A stretch of DNA of 64,000 nucleotides from Pseudoalteromonas luteoviolacea (lineage in GTDB: Bacteria; Pseudomonadota; Gammaproteobacteria; Enterobacterales; Alteromonadaceae): the NCBI RefSeq assembly GCF_018100925.1, contig NZ_JAGJEH010000008.1, positions 186,001-250,000 on the forward strand. Direction: 5' to 3'. The translations under genes were made by a program, and so were the position numbers. The stretch's first letter is position 1. Each line of letters opens with the position of its first letter. The notes beneath the pieces were generated by a model. That model worked only from the letters and a program-made list of their open reading frames with translations. It had not been told where the DNA came from and made no database searches. Of the stretch, positions 61,155 through 64,000 are shown one piece after another.

Positions 61155-61680
61155 ACTCTTAATAGCCACTTTCCTATTTAGCTCTGTAGCATTTGCTCAG
61201 CAATGTGCCTCGGATACATCTGTCCCACTGTCTACGCCTGACGAGCGATTTATCGTAAATGAAGATGGTACAGTGTGTGACACCAAGACGGATATTATGT
61301 GGCAACGTTGTACTTTTGGCTTTGTATTTAACGCAGAAACAGGGAGTTGTGATAATAAGGAGCAGCAGCTTAATTGGCAGCAGGCTTTAACAGCAGCAAA
61401 TAATAGCCGCTTAGGAGGTCATGATGACTGGCAGGTGCCAAATGTTAAAGAGCTGGCAACTATTGTGGAGCGCAGCTGTGAAGACCCAGCGATTAACGCT
61501 ACTGTCTTTTTAGGTAATCACAGTGGTAACTATTGGACCAGTACGACTTACGCAAAAGATATATCACGGGCTTGGACATACCAATTTGCCGATGGATTGA
61601 ATGATAGATCAAGTAGTAAAACTTCAGACGCGTTTGTGCGATTAATGCGATATACATTTTGCCCGCAATCAGAAAAATAA
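61144..61680 (+). CDS. Secreted DUF1566 domain protein
   Basis: The 178-residue protein has a signal peptide (QIKLLIATFLFSSVAFAQ) and then a single DUF1566 domain: VCDTKTDIMWQRC, QQLNWQQALTAANNSRLGGHDDWQVPNVKELATIVERSC, NYWTSTTYA and FVRLMRY, with six cysteines likely paired in the periplasm. ATG 61144 is chosen over earlier TTG or ATG because GAGGA at 61132-61136 sits at correct distance. It overlaps the end of the PKD-DUF1566 lipoprotein gene in another frame, so the two are coupled and probably act together. Confidence 0.8.
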   Translation: MQIKLLIATFLFSSVAFAQQCASDTSVPLSTPDERFIVNEDGTVCDTKTDIMWQRCTFGFVFNAETGSCDNKEQQLNWQQALTAANNSRLGGHDDWQVPNVKELATIVERSCEDPAINATVFLGNHSGNYWTSTTYAKDISRAWTYQFADGLNDRSSSKTSDAFVRLMRYTFCPQSEK

Positions 61681-61701
61681 GTTTGGTTAAAAATTAAAAT
61701 T

Positions 61702-61733
61702 TGCTACCCTCATGCTATTACGTATGGGGGTAG
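61702..61733 (+). promoter_or_regulatory. Hairpin or promoter directly upstream of yggN-like gene
   Basis: A 10-bp hairpin, CTACCCTCAT / ATGGGGGTAG, with a 10-base loop, covers the ribosome binding site (GGGGG) of the next gene. The same bases also read as an extended -10 (TGCTACCCT) with TTGGTT 16 bases upstream. If that is the promoter, the transcript would start inside the loop and the hairpin would not form. Confidence 0.45.
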
Positions 61734-61734
61734 T

Positions 61735-62517
61735 ATGAAGTTGTCTATATCTAGCACTAAGTCTGTTTTGTTCTCGTTGTTGTTTGGGGCTTCGAGTATT
61801 GCGTATGCTGATGATAAATGTGACGTAGAGTTAGGGCATGGTTTAATTATCACTGATTCGGTGATCCGCATTTTAGACAATGGCCAAACACGTGTTCAAA
61901 TCAACAATGACAACCAGCTTCTCGTCCGTGGGCTTTGGGTGCAGCTCAATGCGCAGGAAACTCAAGTATTACAAGAGTATGCAAAGGGGATCCGGGATAC
62001 TGTACCCGAGCTAGTTAACCTTGCTACCGATGGGGTAAACCTTGGCCTGAGCGCCATTGAGCAAGTGGTCGAGGGGATGTCAGATAGCAACCCTGAGGTA
62101 CTAAAAACACAACTTCAATACGTTGAACGTGCGTTGATGGACAAATTCAAGCGCGGAGAAGACTTCTATTATATTGCTCCTCAATCACTCTCCAAAATTG
62201 ACGACTTCTTTACCAAGGAGATCAGCGGAAAAATTCACTCCGCAGTGCATGGCTCACTAGGCGCTATTTTGGTATCAGTGGGTGATGCGTTCAAATCTCG
62301 AGAAGGTAATATTGAAAGTCGATTCTCGGATATGGGACAGCGCATGGAGATCATCTCTAAAGAAATCGACAAATCTTTACAGCAAAAAGCCGCCCAGCTT
62401 GAAGTTAAGGCCAATGAATACTGCGAGTGCCTCAATACACTGGACGAAACAGAAAAGCGCTTACAGGTCATTGTGCCAAGTTTAGCCGCATTTGATTTGG
62501 TCCAGATCCGCTCTTAA
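61735..62517 (+). CDS. YggN-like (DUF2884) exported protein
   Basis: The 260-residue protein has a signal peptide (STKSVLFSLLFGASSIAYA) and a mature part with VELGHGLIITDSVIRI, LLVRGLWVQLNAQETQVLQEYAKGIR (positions about 65-90) and a coiled-coil-rich C-terminus ending ANEYCECLNTLDETEKRLQ. The order matches E. coli YggN, a DUF2884 periplasmic protein of unknown function. It is convergent with the amidohydrolase gene, overlapping by four bases. Confidence 0.8.
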   Translation: MKLSISSTKSVLFSLLFGASSIAYADDKCDVELGHGLIITDSVIRILDNGQTRVQINNDNQLLVRGLWVQLNAQETQVLQEYAKGIRDTVPELVNLATDGVNLGLSAIEQVVEGMSDSNPEVLKTQLQYVERALMDKFKRGEDFYYIAPQSLSKIDDFFTKEISGKIHSAVHGSLGAILVSVGDAFKSREGNIESRFSDMGQRMEIISKEIDKSLQQKAAQLEVKANEYCECLNTLDETEKRLQVIVPSLAAFDLVQIRS

Positions 62518-63353
62518 AGTGTAAATCCATAAATGCGTTTTGCATTGTCAAAGCTTAGCGCTTGCCAAAGCGTCGGATCAATTTGTTGTACCAGTTCGTA
62601 ATAGTGCGCCCACTGCCTTTGATAGTCATGCTCGATTAAGCACACCGGGTGATTTGAAGCAAGCATCACGCGTGTCGGTCCAAACTGCGTTAACAAAACG
62701 TCGAGTTGTTGTTGTGGGTTCATTGGTGCATCAAGCAGCTCTTGACCTGAAAATTTAATAAAGCAGTTGTTCAGCTTTGCGAGCTTTTCAATATTGTCCT
62801 GCCAATTGTCACGGCAAGTCATAAATCCGGCGTGGTTGATGACTAAACGGCTATTTTTATGCGTTTGATGTATCTCGAACAAGTGTTCACTGACCGCGCT
62901 ATTATGAACTTCAAATTGTGCTTCGAAGTGCAAACCTAACTCGCTTAAATGCTGTATGTTTAGGATCACATTAGGAGACAGTAGGCGCTCGGCATCCTCT
63001 CCCTCTGTAATATCTCGTATTGCCACCAAACTGGGATGGTGTAGTTTTTTAAGCGCCGCGTTAAACAGCTCTGGAGGGTTATCTATTTTAGCGTAAGCGA
63101 CCGCTTTATAGGGTAATGGTGGAACGACACTTTCCAGCCATTGGAGCTCGTTAATCGGATTGCTATTATCGAATCCTGCTTCAACATGAACACATGCTGC
63201 CACTGAAACCGAAGACATATTCTTTAGGTCCGATGGTAAGTGATTTTGTTTTATCTGTTCAATATTATTCCAAGCAGGTGGATTGTGCTTGAGCCATTGG
63301 TATTGGCCTTTTTCAAGGTCAAAAAAATGCAAATGTGGGTCGATAATCTTCAT
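62514..63353 (-). CDS. Amidohydrolase_2 family lactonase (L-fuconolactonase-like)
   Basis: The 279-residue TIM-barrel hydrolase is of the amidohydrolase_2/COG3618 group. IDPHLHFFDLEKGQYQWL holds the first metal His pair, LVINHAGF a further His, and LASNHPVCLIEHDYQRQW replaces the usual SDWP motif. Members include L-fuconolactone and pyrone-dicarboxylate hydrolases acting in sugar or aromatic breakdown. It overlaps the upstream SDR gene by one base, and an SDR plus lactonase pair fits oxidation of an L-fucose- or L-galactose-like aldose and opening of the lactone (inference). Confidence 0.8.
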   Translation of the reverse strand: MKIIDPHLHFFDLEKGQYQWLKHNPPAWNNIEQIKQNHLPSDLKNMSSVSVAACVHVEAGFDNSNPINELQWLESVVPPLPYKAVAYAKIDNPPELFNAALKKLHHPSLVAIRDITEGEDAERLLSPNVILNIQHLSELGLHFEAQFEVHNSAVSEHLFEIHQTHKNSRLVINHAGFMTCRDNWQDNIEKLAKLNNCFIKFSGQELLDAPMNPQQQLDVLLTQFGPTRVMLASNHPVCLIEHDYQRQWAHYYELVQQIDPTLWQALSFDNAKRIYGFTL

Positions 63354-64000
63354 TAGCGTGCCGTATAACCGCCATCTATGGTTTGTAAGCTGCCAGTAAT
63401 GAAGGCAGCATCGTCACTCAGTAAAAATGCAACCAGAGCGGCAATTTCCTGTGGTTGACCGAGTCGTCCTAAAGGTTGTAATGCCGCCTCTTCCGCGACA
63501 ATCTCGGCCTTATCAGCACCACTTTTAGCACAATACTTATCAATGGCATTGTGAAAAAGAGGCGTTTCTATGGTGCCTGGGCAAACAGCATTTGCGCGAA
63601 TATTATACTGCGCGTAATCTAATGCCGTTGTTTTAGCCATAGAAGCCAGCGCGTGCTTAGTTAAGTTGTATGCAAATGAATTTGGCTTGCCAACATGTGC
63701 TTGATCTGAAGAAATCAACACTATTTTGCCACTGTGTTGTGTTTTCATACTCGGTAATACAGCTTGTACCGCCGCATATGCGCCTTTTACGTTAAGAGCA
63801 AAAAGTGCATCCAGTGTTGCTTCGTCAGTTTGTTCTATGGTGGCACTGAGGTGTTTACCTGCATTTGAAACGAGCGCATCAATGCGGCCTGTTTCGGCGG
63901 CAATTTCAGCAATTGTCTGTTTAACTTGCTCAACTTGACTGACGTCACAGTGACGAAATTCACCTGTTTCGCTGTGGGCAATGTCGAGGTTAAACACTCG
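63353..64000 (-). CDS. Short-chain dehydrogenase/reductase, 5' end outside window
   Basis: At least 215 residues of a classical SDR are present. The N-terminal TGxxxGxG lies beyond the window edge, so the gene is partial. VSNAGKHLSATIE, VLISSDQAH with the catalytic Ser, SFAYNLTKHALASMAKTTALDYA with Tyr-x3-Lys, and NAVCPGTIETPL, then ITGSLQTIDGGYTAR are all present. It is the probable first enzyme of the pair with the lactonase-type gene. The substrate sugar is uncertain. Confidence 0.85.
   Translation of the reverse strand, partial: RVFNLDIAHSETGEFRHCDVSQVEQVKQTIAEIAAETGRIDALVSNAGKHLSATIEQTDEATLDALFALNVKGAYAAVQAVLPSMKTQHSGKIVLISSDQAHVGKPNSFAYNLTKHALASMAKTTALDYAQYNIRANAVCPGTIETPLFHNAIDKYCAKSGADKAEIVAEEAALQPLGRLGQPQEIAALVAFLLSDDAAFITGSLQTIDGGYTAR

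Noticed and set aside
1..64000. CRISPR array, tRNA, rRNA, prophage or intact IS element
   Set aside because: No regularly spaced repeats, cloverleaf-type sequences, transposases, integrases or phage genes were found while reading the window.

Overview
The window looks like chromosomal DNA of a marine gammaproteobacterium close to Pseudoalteromonas, in the Alteromonadales. This is inferred from gene content and arrangement: argE divergent from argCBFGH, Wzi beside coaD, DUF3581, YggN and DUF2982-type proteins, ThiI with a rhodanese tail, and a B12-riboswitch-controlled BtuB. Nothing could be searched, so the genus is an inference. No rRNA, tRNA, CRISPR array, prophage or intact insertion sequence was seen.

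Region 1 (1-21.5 kb, + strand) is the distal part of an O-antigen or capsule locus. It opens with the tail of a WbpP/TviC-type UDP-HexNAc 4-epimerase. Next come rmlB and rmlA, a sugar 3,4-ketoisomerase, an N-formyltransferase with C-terminal ankyrin repeats, and a DegT aminotransferase. Together these predict a dTDP-3-formamido-3,6-dideoxyhexose (Qui3NFo or Fuc3NFo). A Wzx flippase, a Wzy-like polymerase, four glycosyltransferases and an AsnB-type amidotransferase follow. The block then has a PglC-type initiating phosphoglycosyltransferase, a PglD-like acyltransferase, a 3-hydroxyacyl-CoA dehydrogenase and a PglE-like aminotransferase, with the 4,6-dehydratase WbpM/PglF as a separate unit. The initiating sugar is probably a bacillosamine-type UDP-2,4-diamino-2,4,6-trideoxyhexose. 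The acyl-CoA dehydrogenase suggests that its 4-N acyl group could be 3-hydroxybutyryl. A YjbH-family outer-membrane protein ends the region.

Region 2 (21.5-22.5 kb) has no intact gene. It holds terminators, a tandem heptamer, clustered hairpins, two palindromes next to each other, and a stop-free coding remnant.

Region 3 (22.5-37 kb) carries a large lipoprotein, a Crp/Fnr-family regulator, an amidohydrolase, proB, a diguanylate cyclase, a glutaredoxin and gltX. It continues with an OhrR/glutathione peroxidase pair, a LysR regulator divergent from a YqhD-like alcohol dehydrogenase, cytochrome b561 and a DUF3581 protein.

Region 4 (37-44 kb) is the bipolar arginine regulon, argE against argCBFGH, with tandem ARG boxes between them.

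Region 5 (44-45 kb) is the least ordinary part. A 58-residue peptide with a double-glycine-type leader is translationally overlapped by a five-helix membrane protein. No exporter is nearby.

Region 6 (45-58 kb) holds Wzi, coaD, a TetR regulator, thiI, a PanE-like reductase, a VanZ-like protein, yajQ, riboswitch-btuB, msrA and an RND efflux pair.

Region 7 (58-64 kb) is a run of poorly known membrane and envelope proteins. It includes an unlisted 33-residue CxxC microprotein, a PKD-DUF1566 lipoprotein with a DUF1566 partner, and YggN. A lactonase-type amidohydrolase and an SDR cut by the window edge close the window.
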